Below are positions 52,777 to 61,344 of a stretch of 64,000 nt of DNA, one piece after another. A model generated the notes under the pieces. It saw only the letters and a list, made by a program, of their open reading frames with translations, had not been told where the DNA came from and searched no databases. Source of the stretch: Gammaproteobacteria bacterium (GTDB taxonomy: Bacteria; Pseudomonadota; Gammaproteobacteria; Competibacterales; Competibacteraceae); contig JACKNE010000011.1 of assembly GCA_024235035.1 (NCBI GenBank), forward strand, positions 124,001 through 188,000. Reading direction: 5' to 3'. The position numbers and the translations under genes are program-made. Within the stretch, counting starts at the first letter, position 1. The number at the start of each line of letters is the position of its first letter.

Positions 52777-53648
52777 TGCTCCTCCTTGATCGAAAGAATC
52801 CGTTTACCGACCAGCAGCAAGGCTTCCGCGACGCCAGCGCGTAACGTAGCGCGGGTGGGAATCTCGGAAAAGTTCACCCCAAGCTTAACCAGCGTTTGCG
52901 CACCGTCCGGGCTGATGCCGGTCATGACGACCCGCGCGCCCAACATCTGGGCCGCGGCAATGGTTTTCATCAAATGACCTGCCACACTGGTGTCCAGGAT
53001 CGGAACTCCTGTCACATCGATAATGGCCACGGTCGCCTCGAATTTAGCGATGGATTCCAGCAGGCGCTCGGTCACTTGCCGAGCCCGGGCGGTGTCGATG
53101 ACTCCGACCAATGGCACCATCACCACCCGGTCCCATAGCCGTACCACCGGTGTGGATAACTCCAGTAGTGACAAACTTTGCTGAGCAATGATCCGTTCGC
53201 GGGTTTCCGCATAAATCTCGTAAATGAGGGTCGTCAGGCTGTCGGTCGCAATTTCGACGGTAGCGAGTAAGTCGCCAAAGCGACTTAAGTCTCCGGTTAG
53301 ATTCTCTTGCAATAGGGCATGAATCAGGACCCGTTTGAGCGTGACCAGATAATGCGCAATGTCGGCAGCGCGATAGCCCTGCTTGACGCGCGCGCTGGAG
53401 AGATTGCGCAACAGCAGGGTGATGGAGTGATCCAGCGGCGGCTCCCAGGATTCGGTGAGCTGCCCGGCCAGCAGCTTGGCCAGGCCATCAAGCAACTGGC
53501 GCGATTGCCGGCGCAGGGTGTCTTCATCGACTGATTGGGGGTGCTTTCTCCGCCACTCGGGTAACAGTCCTTTCATCCAGGATTCCAATAATTTATCCTG
53601 GTGACTTTCGATAAAATGCGACAAATTAAAATCAGTGGATTCGGTCAT
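52773..53648 (-). CDS. rsbR: RsbR-like stressosome sensor protein
   Basis: A 291-residue protein with a helical N-terminal sensor domain (about 1-160, globin-like or coiled in other RsbR proteins, no heme ligand could be fixed) and a C-terminal STAS domain. Thr186 (GVIDTARA) and Thr220 (ILDTSVAGH) are 34 residues apart, exactly the spacing of the phosphorylated Thr171 and Thr205 of Bacillus RsbRA, so both sites are kept. It starts the stressosome part of the string, 29 bases after the soluble MCP gene. Confidence 0.9.
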   Translation of the reverse strand: MTESTDFNLSHFIESHQDKLLESWMKGLLPEWRRKHPQSVDEDTLRRQSRQLLDGLAKLLAGQLTESWEPPLDHSITLLLRNLSSARVKQGYRAADIAHYLVTLKRVLIHALLQENLTGDLSRFGDLLATVEIATDSLTTLIYEIYAETRERIIAQQSLSLLELSTPVVRLWDRVVMVPLVGVIDTARARQVTERLLESIAKFEATVAIIDVTGVPILDTSVAGHLMKTIAAAQMLGARVVMTGISPDGAQTLVKLGVNFSEIPTRATLRAGVAEALLLVGKRILSIKEEQ

Positions 53649-53677
53649 GAAGGATCACCGGTTTGGATTTGTTATCT

Positions 53678-54802
53678 TCAGAACAACTCGATCTTTGGCG
53701 CTGCATCTTCTCCATCGCCGCCTGCGACGCCCGAATTGCCATGCCGATTTTCCTCATCGATATAGCTATTGAGCAGTTGCTCCAATTCATCTTTAAATGA
53801 TGGTGATGAAGCTAAAGCGGTATCATCGATAGCGGCTTGCAACAAGTTGCGAAAGCGCGACTGAGCGTCGAGAATGCGCTCCAACCGTTGGCGCACCACG
53901 TCTTGATATTGCATATTGCCCAACGCATCGACGATGGCGTTGGCCATGCTGACGTTATACTCCTTGATCACGGTCAGCAGAGTCTTGTAATACTGCTTCA
54001 TGTCGGCATAAGTCGCTTCCAGTTCACGCACCGACTCCGCGACATGAGCGGCTTCGCGTAAATCATCGCTGAAGTCGCGTTGCAGCCGTTCGTCCATGTA
54101 AGCGTGAACCGCCGAGTGAATCTCGCTGACGGCATGAGTGACGTGATCGGCGGCCTGGCCGGATTGGCTGGACAGACGTCGCACCTCATCGGCCACCACG
54201 GCAAACCCTCTGCCATGCTCACCGGCGTGCGCCGCCTGGATCGAGGCATTGATGGCCACCATATTGGTTTGCCGGCTGATATCTTTGATGGTTTCCGCCA
54301 TTTCGCCCAAGCGCATAATGGCGTTTATTTTTTCAACTAGACCGAGTGAACCTTGGTGTTCGGCTTCGATTTTCGTCGGCAATCGCTCAATGAAATCGCT
54401 GATGCGATTGATGATCTGAGTGCTTTGCTCGATCTGATCCTGCATCTCCAGAGTGTCATGATCGGCTTTGGTCATGTAATCGATCAGCTGGGTAGCTGTA
54501 TGATCGAGATCCTTGACTCGCGAGACGATGTCAAACGCGGACTGTTCGGTTTCCCGAATCACTTGGCGCAGCGAGCCGTCGAAAGATTCAGTGAATTTGC
54601 AGGAATATTCGAGGGCAGCGCGGCACTCGGCGTTGTCATGCGGTGTTGACGCTGCTTCTGAGAGCGGCGCTCGCTTCCAGCTGTGCATTCTGAGTCGCAT
54701 GCGCTCAGAAAAAGATCGGACAGCCCGCAACGGCTGGATGAGCCGCGCTTTCAGCCTTTCCCAAGCAACCCGGGCGGCATGGATTTTCGATGCTTGGTCC
54801 AT
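53678..54802 (-). CDS. Soluble chemoreceptor-like signalling protein
   Basis: A 374-residue protein from ATG 54802, eight bases after the cheY stop. It has no membrane helix. The signalling tip is degenerate but recognisable (ISRQTNMVAINASIQAAHAGEHGRGFAVVADEVRRLSSQS). A predicted helical N terminus of about 130 residues and a C-terminal tail ending PKIELF flank it. It may report to CheA as a cytoplasmic receptor or be a scaffold linking the array to the stressosome operon; RsbR follows directly. Confidence 0.85.
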   Translation of the reverse strand: MDQASKIHAARVAWERLKARLIQPLRAVRSFSERMRLRMHSWKRAPLSEAASTPHDNAECRAALEYSCKFTESFDGSLRQVIRETEQSAFDIVSRVKDLDHTATQLIDYMTKADHDTLEMQDQIEQSTQIINRISDFIERLPTKIEAEHQGSLGLVEKINAIMRLGEMAETIKDISRQTNMVAINASIQAAHAGEHGRGFAVVADEVRRLSSQSGQAADHVTHAVSEIHSAVHAYMDERLQRDFSDDLREAAHVAESVRELEATYADMKQYYKTLLTVIKEYNVSMANAIVDALGNMQYQDVVRQRLERILDAQSRFRNLLQAAIDDTALASSPSFKDELEQLLNSYIDEENRHGNSGVAGGDGEDAAPKIELF

Positions 54803-54810
54803 GGCGCCTC

Positions 54811-55182
54811 TCAGGCTCCAGGCAAAACCTGTTTGACAACAGCCAGCAAGTCTTTCCCGGCCACTGGTTTGACCAGCCAACCGGTCGCGCCAGCCGCCTT
54901 GCCTTCCTGGCGTTTGGCCTGTTGCGATTCGGTGGTCAGCATCAGAATCGGCGTAAAGCGAAAAGCGGGCAGTTTGCGGGTTTCGCGGATCAGCTCGATA
55001 CCAGTGAGCCCTGGCATATTCTGGTCGGTAATAACCAGGTCAGGCTTGAGGCCGTCCTGGAATTGCTTGAGGGCGTCTGCACCGTTCGAGGCGGTTTCGA
55101 CCTGGAAACCGGCTTTTTGCAGGATTTCGCTCAGGCTCATGAGCATGGTGGTGGAATCATCCACTAAAAAGATCGTTTTCAA
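54811..55182 (-). CDS. CheY-like response regulator
   Basis: A 123-residue receiver with DDS near residue 8, Asp in LVITDQNMPGLTG near 53, Thr in LMLTTES near 83 and Lys in VKPVAG near 105. No output domain. It is eight bases upstream of the soluble receptor gene and 67 bases after the STAS-like gene. Confidence 0.95.
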   Translation of the reverse strand: MKTIFLVDDSTTMLMSLSEILQKAGFQVETASNGADALKQFQDGLKPDLVITDQNMPGLTGIELIRETRKLPAFRFTPILMLTTESQQAKRQEGKAAGATGWLVKPVAGKDLLAVVKQVLPGA

Positions 55183-55249
55183 TGCTAACTCCTTGATAAT
55201 CAGCGATCAGCATGCAGGAGGCCCTTCGGGCCCGGGTACTTGTCATCCC

Positions 55250-55522
55250 TTACTCACTGCTGGGCGGGGCGATGGGAGTTCGCGCACCCCGTAGCGCCGA
55301 GATCAACCATCGCGCTAAATCAGGGTCTTCAGGCGGCAGTGTAATCATCACCTTGGCTGCCAATAGCACTTGCAAGACCGCCGTGTGGATGTGCGTGCAT
55401 TCCTTGAGCTTGACCTTGGCTCGTTGTTGATCTTGTAGCCACTCCAACAACGGTTCCGCTTCCTCAACCGTGCAAACGCCCTTGAGGCTAGCCACATTGC
55501 GCATAAATTCAATCGGCATCAC
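55250..55522 (-). CDS. Small STAS-like protein of the chemosensory cluster
   Basis: A 90-residue protein. The strand-helix pattern VCTVEEAEPLLEWLQDQQRAKVKLKECTHIHTAVLQVLLAAKV is that of a short STAS/MlaB-like domain without a phosphorylatable Ser in the usual loop. Similar small proteins occur beside cheA in other proteobacterial clusters. It overlaps the cheA stop by four bases, suggesting coupled production. Confidence 0.75.
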   Translation of the reverse strand: MMPIEFMRNVASLKGVCTVEEAEPLLEWLQDQQRAKVKLKECTHIHTAVLQVLLAAKVMITLPPEDPDLARWLISALRGARTPIAPPSSE

Positions 55523-58149
55523 AGCAGCTCCTTGATGTTAATCACCAGCATCACTGAACCATCGCCCAGCAGCGCAGTGCCAGCGTATTGCCGCAGGCTA
55601 CCTAAAACACCCTCCATCGGTTTGAGGATCACTTCCATTCCTTCGCGGAAATTATCCACCACCAGGCCGATATTCTCCCCCTGAACCTTCACGACCAGGG
55701 TCGCCAGCGCCGCCTCACCGGTTGCGGGTTCATCCATGCTCAACAGGCGCCGCAGCCGCGCCAGGGGCACCACTTGATCGCGTAACACGAAGGTTTCCCG
55801 GTGCTTGATTGAAAAGAGCGCCGCTGGCGGTAGGCGCACGGTTTCAACCACCAGGTCCATCGGAATACCCAGCAGTTTGCCATCCAGTTCCACTGCCATC
55901 ACATGCGTGACCGCCATCGACAACGGCAGAGTCAGGCGAATGTCGGTGCCTGCGCCGCGTCGGCTGTTGACCGTGACGGCGCCACCGACTCGATCAATGG
56001 AATTTCTCACAACATCCATGCCCACGCCGCGCCCGGAAATGTCGGAAACCTGCTCAGCCGTGGACAGACCCGGTGCAAAGATCAGCTGAACCGCTTCATG
56101 GTCAGTCATGGCCTCAGCTTGCTCCTCGGTGAGCAGACCGCGCCGTACCGCCTTGTTCTTGACCGCCGTGGCATCGACGCCGCGCCCGTCATCATTGATT
56201 TCAATCGCTACGCTGTCGTTGTCCTGGTAGGCGTTCACCCGGATAGCGCCTTCCTCGGCTTTACCCGCCAGTAAGCGTTCTTCTGGCGGCTCGATCCCAT
56301 GATCAATGCTGTTGCGCAAGATGTGAATCAGCGGGTCGGCCAGGGTTTCGATAATATTCTTGTCTGCTTCGGTGTCTTCGCCCTTGATGATCAATTGAAT
56401 TTTTTTGTCCAGTTTCTTCGATAGATCGCGCACCAGGCGCGGGAAGCGCTGGAACACTTGGCCGACCGGCATCATGCGCACCTGCATGATGCTGCCTTGC
56501 AAGTCCTGGGCGATGCGGTTGATTACCGCGTATTGCTCCTTGATCTCGCGCGCCATGTCACGCACGCCATAGATTTTTTCGGCCCGCTGGGCGAGATAGG
56601 GTAAGGCGTTTTTGGCCACGACCAGCTCGCCGATCAGGTCCATCAAGCGATCAACCTTGTGCTGATCGATCTTGAGGATTTTGGCGATTTGCTTTTCAGA
56701 ACCCGTCGTTGTTTCGGTAGGCGTGATGGCCTTAAAGACCTCTGTGGCTGCGCCAGGAGAGTCGGAAAGCTCCTGGGCGCTGTCTGCTGCGGCATCTTCT
56801 GCATCAACCAGATGCCCTAGCAGGTTTTTCAGGGGTTCTATGTCGTGAGTATCCAGCACCGTCTCGCGCGTTTCTTCCAGCTCCTCCAGCAGGTCGGCGC
56901 GCTGGACGTAACGCAACACGTTACTAAGGCAGGTAAAGATGGACAAAATGCGGCCTGACCAGGATTCCGGCACGGTAGGCAGCGTGAGCGATCGCGCTTG
57001 TTCGGCGACAATCCGCTGGAACGCTGATTCTTCTTCAGCAGTCAACGCCAACGCCCGCGACGCCGGTGCGGAAGCCGGCGCGGCATCAGCAGTCTGCGCA
57101 AGCGGTTGAGCCAAGGCGGCCAGCCAGTCAGGACTTTGCCCGGTGCGCATCGCTTCCAGCAGACGGCACACGGCGGTTAGATCCGGCGTCGCTGAGTCGA
57201 GCAACCGCTGCAGCCAGCGCAGCGCCGAAGCCATCCAGGTTTCCGGTTCATAGTTATCCCTTAGACCTTCCACGGCTCCCCGTAAACCGGCCCAGTCCTC
57301 CTGGTTCGCCAGCGTCAATCCTTCGTTGACAAATTCAGCATGAACGGTTTCATCGGGCCGGCCTACGGGAACCGCCAGGGCTTCGGGCGAGATATTCAAT
57401 AACGCTGTTTGCTCGGGCACATAGCGGAACAACTCAGCTAATTCGCCATGCGCTGCGCTGGCTATGCCTTCGAAACGTAGAATGCAGTGGTAGGCGTCCA
57501 TTTCCGCCAGCGACGGCCAGGGTTCCGTGGGCACAATGGCCAGCAGGCTTAGTCCAGGAATCTGTCGCACTTGGTAAAAGGGATCTTCGCCGCTGAAGAA
57601 GCATTGTGCATCGGGAATATAGCGAAAGACGGTCAGTGGCCCTTCGTCGGCGACCCGTTGGCTGTACAGCGCAGCCCGTTCGTGCTCGGGAAACTGGCCG
57701 AGCCAGTCCAGCTCCGTGAAAGTTGGCGCGGTCAGGGTCTCCTCATTGACCGTTTCTACCTGACGGTGGTTGAGAAACGCCCGCAATTGTCCACCGAGTT
57801 CGCGCGCTCGACTTTCGAGTCCTTCGGGAAGCGTTTCATGGCGCTCCAGTTCCTCCAGCCACTGGTTGACTTGATCAAAAGCGTCTAGCAAGAGATCAAT
57901 CATCGACCGGTCAAATTCGACTTCCTGGGAGCGAAGCGCATCCAGCAAGTCCTCGGCGGCGTGAACCAGGACGGTTACCGGGCGGATTTCAAACAGCCCG
58001 GAGCTGCCCTTGATGGTATGAACAGCGCGGAAGATTTCGTTGAGCTTGTCGAGATCATTGGGGTTGCTCTCAATCGCCAGCAGGCCGGCACTGGTCATTT
58101 CCAGTTGTTCGCGGCTTTCGGCGATAAATTGAGCCAGTAAGGGAGTCAT
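55519..58149 (-). CDS. cheA: CheA histidine kinase
   Basis: 876 residues from ATG 58149, which overlaps the preceding cheY stop as ATGA; longer frames lack support. The Hpt domain has AVHTIKGSSGLF with phospho-His near residue 46. A long middle region (about 110-500) includes a segment (LTVFRYIPDAQCFFSGEDPFYQV) typical of an inserted P2-like domain of non-enteric CheA. Then dimerisation, ATPase (HILRNSIDHGIE, NDDGRGVD, GRGVGMDVVRNSI) and the CheW-like P5 domain (LLGIPMDLVVETVRLP). It is the kinase of the chemosensory array. Confidence 0.94.
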   Translation of the reverse strand: MTPLLAQFIAESREQLEMTSAGLLAIESNPNDLDKLNEIFRAVHTIKGSSGLFEIRPVTVLVHAAEDLLDALRSQEVEFDRSMIDLLLDAFDQVNQWLEELERHETLPEGLESRARELGGQLRAFLNHRQVETVNEETLTAPTFTELDWLGQFPEHERAALYSQRVADEGPLTVFRYIPDAQCFFSGEDPFYQVRQIPGLSLLAIVPTEPWPSLAEMDAYHCILRFEGIASAAHGELAELFRYVPEQTALLNISPEALAVPVGRPDETVHAEFVNEGLTLANQEDWAGLRGAVEGLRDNYEPETWMASALRWLQRLLDSATPDLTAVCRLLEAMRTGQSPDWLAALAQPLAQTADAAPASAPASRALALTAEEESAFQRIVAEQARSLTLPTVPESWSGRILSIFTCLSNVLRYVQRADLLEELEETRETVLDTHDIEPLKNLLGHLVDAEDAAADSAQELSDSPGAATEVFKAITPTETTTGSEKQIAKILKIDQHKVDRLMDLIGELVVAKNALPYLAQRAEKIYGVRDMAREIKEQYAVINRIAQDLQGSIMQVRMMPVGQVFQRFPRLVRDLSKKLDKKIQLIIKGEDTEADKNIIETLADPLIHILRNSIDHGIEPPEERLLAGKAEEGAIRVNAYQDNDSVAIEINDDGRGVDATAVKNKAVRRGLLTEEQAEAMTDHEAVQLIFAPGLSTAEQVSDISGRGVGMDVVRNSIDRVGGAVTVNSRRGAGTDIRLTLPLSMAVTHVMAVELDGKLLGIPMDLVVETVRLPPAALFSIKHRETFVLRDQVVPLARLRRLLSMDEPATGEAALATLVVKVQGENIGLVVDNFREGMEVILKPMEGVLGSLRQYAGTALLGDGSVMLVINIKELL

Positions 58150-58520
58150 GTGGGTTTCTCCCCAGTGAGCATGCGGACGGTCAAGGCCAGCACATCCGGC
58201 TTGACGGGTTTGTTGAAGTACAGATTGGCGCCAGCGGCGTAGGCGGCGTTGGCATCCTGCACCTGGCCCTCGGTGCTGATCATGATGGCGGGCGTTGCGC
58301 AAATGGCCGGTTCCTGCCGGATGGAGCGCAGCAGCGTATAACCGTCCATTTTTGGCATGTTGATGTCCACGATATACAAGTCGAAGCTTTCCATCAGCGC
58401 TTTTTCCAGTCCTTCATAGCCATTGGCCGCTTCTTCCACTGCGAAACCTTGCGCTTCCAGCACTTGCCGGTAGTACATGCGAACCGTAGTAGCGTCGTCG
58501 ATGACTAAAACCCGTTTCAT
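58146..58520 (-). CDS. cheY: CheY-like response regulator
   Basis: A 124-residue receiver with DDATT, phospho-Asp in YIVDINMPKMDG near 54, IMISTEGQ and Lys in NKPVKP. Directly upstream of cheA with a four-base overlap, so it is probably the main phosphorylation target of CheA. Confidence 0.95.
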   Translation of the reverse strand: MKRVLVIDDATTVRMYYRQVLEAQGFAVEEAANGYEGLEKALMESFDLYIVDINMPKMDGYTLLRSIRQEPAICATPAIMISTEGQVQDANAAYAAGANLYFNKPVKPDVLALTVRMLTGEKPT

Positions 58521-58529
58521 GACAGGCTC

Positions 58530-59378
58530 CTATCGCAGCGGTTTTTGGTAGATGATGGCTTCCGGGAATTTGCGAATCTTGAATAGCGGGGTAATGCGGC
58601 TCATGGATTCCGAGTGTCCCAAACAGATAAAACCTCCGGGGCGTAGCGCGTTGAACAGAGCCTCCGCCGCGATGCGCCGCGAGGTATCATCAAAATAAAT
58701 CAATAGATTACGGCAAAACACCACATCAAAATTGCGGTAGATGCGCATTTGATTCAGGTCGGTAATGTTGACTTGAGTGAAATCGATGGAGTTACGTAGG
58801 TCATCGCTGATTTGGTAGGCGCCATTGGCGGTTGTCGTAAAGTGCTTGTGCAGCAGGTGCGCGGGTAAATGGGAAATGGAGCGTTGATCGTAGCGGCCTT
58901 GGCGCGCTTTTTTGAGAATTTCCGTGTCGATGTCGGAAGCGATCAGTTCGATATCGTATGCGTTAACCTGAGGCCAGTATTCGAGCAGGTAGATGGCCAG
59001 CGAATAAGGCTCCTCGCCGGAGGAGCTGGGAATGGACCAGATGCGGATCGGCTCGCCACAGCGCTTGCGCGGCAGAATGTCCGCCAGTACGGATTTGACC
59101 AGGCAAGTGAACTGATACTCCTCGCGAAAAAAATAGGTTTCGTTGACCGTCATCAGATTAATAAGCTGTTGCAGCTCCTTACCCGAGGTCTCGAAACGCA
59201 GCATGACGAAATAGTTGCGAAATGTTTCGTTATCAGTGGCTTTGATGCGCTCAATCAGGCGCTTGTCTACGAAATAGCGCTTATTTTCCTCGAAGTAGAT
59301 CCCGGTTTTGCGATAAAAGAAATCCCGGAATTTCTGGAATTCCTCTTCGCTGATGGTTGGCGCCGCAGGTGAATTCAA
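58530..59378 (-). CDS. cheR: CheR chemoreceptor methyltransferase
   Basis: A 282-residue CheR. The N-terminal helical domain ends with the LMTVNETYFFREEYQF motif. The SAM-binding part has RIWSIPSSSGEEPYSLAI (motif I), ELIASDIDTEIL and VVFCRNLLIYFDD. It methylates receptor glutamates; the receptor at 6-8 kb carries its docking pentapeptide. Confidence 0.95.
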   Translation of the reverse strand: MNSPAAPTISEEEFQKFRDFFYRKTGIYFEENKRYFVDKRLIERIKATDNETFRNYFVMLRFETSGKELQQLINLMTVNETYFFREEYQFTCLVKSVLADILPRKRCGEPIRIWSIPSSSGEEPYSLAIYLLEYWPQVNAYDIELIASDIDTEILKKARQGRYDQRSISHLPAHLLHKHFTTTANGAYQISDDLRNSIDFTQVNITDLNQMRIYRNFDVVFCRNLLIYFDDTSRRIAAEALFNALRPGGFICLGHSESMSRITPLFKIRKFPEAIIYQKPLR

Positions 59379-59408
59379 GTGGAGTGGTTCCAGGTAGGGA
59401 GCGGAGAT

Positions 59409-60050
59409 TTAGATACGGTTACCATTTCCCTGAATACGACGAATGGCGGTTTGTACGCAAAACTCCATGAAAGGATCGTTATCGAAGCGCTCGGGCAGGG
59501 TGCTGAGCGCAGGAATTACCTCGGCAGAACCGACCTCCGCCAACACCTCGACGGCGGCCGCGCACACATTGATATTGTCATCCTTCTCGACCACTTCCTG
59601 GAGCCAGGCCGGCGCCTGGGGGTGTTTCAGATTATCCAGGACATTGATGGAGAAGATCCGGTAATCGGCATCCGGGTCCCGCAGCATCTCCTTCATGTGG
59701 GGCGCGACGGCCTCGGGTAACTGCTGCAAGGCTTCGATGACCAGATTGCGCAAAGCCGCGTCCTCGCTGCGCAGCAAAGGAATCAATCGATTGACAACGA
59801 TTGGATTGCCGATCTTGATCAAGGTCGTCAACAACGCCTCGCGCACCGGAGTTTGGGTTTCTTGGGCCAGTTGGGCGCAGAGCACCTCTGCCGTATCCGG
59901 GAATTCCACCAGATCCAGGGCGGCCCAGCGGCGGATGTCCGGCGCATCGTTTTCCAGTTGACTCAACAAGCCAGCGCGATCGCGTGGTGTGCGACGGTTT
60001 TCCTCCAAAACTGGAGGAGAAATATCCTGGGATTTTTTAATCAGGCTCAT
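59409..60050 (-). CDS. HEAT-repeat protein in the che cluster
   Basis: 213 residues of about five HEAT-type helical repeats, each with a D-P-D or N-D-P pattern and A-x-x-A-L-x-x-L endings (VREALLTTLIKIGN, LRNLVIEALQQLP, YRIFSINVLDNLKH, VCAAAVEVLAEVG). It is placed between cheR and cheB. HEAT proteins are seen in some non-flagellar chemosensory clusters as scaffolds; the partner is not known here. Confidence 0.85.
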   Translation of the reverse strand: MSLIKKSQDISPPVLEENRRTPRDRAGLLSQLENDAPDIRRWAALDLVEFPDTAEVLCAQLAQETQTPVREALLTTLIKIGNPIVVNRLIPLLRSEDAALRNLVIEALQQLPEAVAPHMKEMLRDPDADYRIFSINVLDNLKHPQAPAWLQEVVEKDDNINVCAAAVEVLAEVGSAEVIPALSTLPERFDNDPFMEFCVQTAIRRIQGNGNRI

Positions 60051-60082
60051 CGCTCTTCAACCTTTGTCATTAGCCGGCAGCC

Positions 60083-61153
60083 TCAACGCAGCCAGTTCAA
60101 TAAATGCTTGGCGATCTGGTCGCAGGGCGCAGTGACGGTCGCGCCGCCTCGGTTGATTAGCTCCGCGGGCATCCCGAACACGACCGCCGTTTCTTCCGAT
60201 TCCGCGATGGTTTTGCCGCCGCGCTTGCGGATTTCCGCCATGGCGTCGGCGCCGTCATAGCCCATGCCAGTCAACATCACGCCAACGATCTGGTCTGCCG
60301 GAAAGTGGTCCAAGGCGCTGCGCGCCAGCAGTTCCACCGAGGGATGCCAGAGGTAATTGGGATTCTCCGGTTGAATCACAGCGGAAATACCGGTCCCTCG
60401 TTTGCCCAGGATGACGTCGGCGCCGCCGCGCCCGATGTAGATCGTTCCCGGTTCAATCGGCGTGGGCTTGGTGACTTCATGCACCGGCATCGTGCAGAGC
60501 GCGCCCATGCGGTTGGAAAAGGGGCCGGTGAAATTGGCGGGCATGTGTTGGGCGACGACGACCGGCCACGGGAAGTCTGCCGGCAATCGAGGCAGGATTT
60601 CCTCCAGCGTCCGGGGTCCACCCGTGGAAACGCCGATGACGACGACTCCTGCGGTGGCGCGACAGGGACGCACCGCCGGCTTTTGGCGCTCGATTCCATC
60701 TTGCATCCGGTTCTGCTGACGGATGCGCTCGGCCAACCCGCGACTCTTGCGGATTTTGGAGCGGGCGGCTGTCCGCACCTTGGCGATCAATTCTTTATGA
60801 ATGGTTTCAATGCTGAGGGAGATGGTGCCGCCTGGTTTGCAGATATAGTCCACCGCGCCCATGCTCAGGGCCTCGAAGGTTGCCATCGCGCCTTTTTCAG
60901 TGAGCGAGGACACCATGATGACCGGACAGGGATGTTTCACCATGATATGGCTTAGGGCAGTCAGACCGTCCATTTCCGGCATGTTGATGTCAAGCGTGAC
61001 GACATCGGGCTGGAACCTCGGCAATTCCTGCAAGGCTTCCAGGCCGGTGCGGCAAGTGCGAATTTCAAAACCACCTTCCGCCTGGAACAGGTTGACCAGA
61101 TGCTTGCGCATCAGGGCAGAGTCATCAACGACTAGAAGTTTGATATCGCTCAT
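60083..61153 (-). CDS. cheB: CheB chemotaxis methylesterase
   Basis: 356 residues: a receiver domain with DDSALMRKHL and phospho-Asp in TLDINMPEMDG near 56, a linker, and the methylesterase domain with catalytic Ser in GVSTGGPRTL, His in VAQHMPANFT and Asp in LTGMGYDGADAM. It opposes CheR at receptor sites. It is separated from the triple-CheW gene by a 191-base gap with a repeat. Confidence 0.95.
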   Translation of the reverse strand: MSDIKLLVVDDSALMRKHLVNLFQAEGGFEIRTCRTGLEALQELPRFQPDVVTLDINMPEMDGLTALSHIMVKHPCPVIMVSSLTEKGAMATFEALSMGAVDYICKPGGTISLSIETIHKELIAKVRTAARSKIRKSRGLAERIRQQNRMQDGIERQKPAVRPCRATAGVVVIGVSTGGPRTLEEILPRLPADFPWPVVVAQHMPANFTGPFSNRMGALCTMPVHEVTKPTPIEPGTIYIGRGGADVILGKRGTGISAVIQPENPNYLWHPSVELLARSALDHFPADQIVGVMLTGMGYDGADAMAEIRKRGGKTIAESEETAVVFGMPAELINRGGATVTAPCDQIAKHLLNWLR

Positions 61154-61344
61154 GTTTCTAGTTATCTATCAATATGCTTCGAGAGCAATAGTTCAGGACC
61201 TAAGTAGGGTGCGTATGGCGTGCGCGACCCAATTAAAAGCGCTAAGCGGGTTGGGTTGATAATCACAACTTATTGAAATAAAAAACTTGTTGGGCTTCGC
61301 TATGCTCAGCGCCAACCTACATTGAGCATGGATGGAGCACTAGA
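61154..61344. repeat. Intergenic gap with a palindromic repeat
   Basis: Near 61288-61320 the sequence reads TGTTGGGC then TTCGCTATGCTCAGC then GCCAACCTAC, an imperfect hairpin of the 'GTTGGGCTTCGCT...AGCCCAACCTAC' type. A related GTAGGGTGCG element starts near 61205. Such elements are common between gammaproteobacterial genes. No gene is present. Confidence 0.6.

Noticed and set aside
58150..58302. 51-residue N-terminal extension of CheA
   Set aside because: It runs antisense-like through cheY coding sequence and lacks the Hpt pattern; ATG 58149 overlaps the cheY stop as expected.
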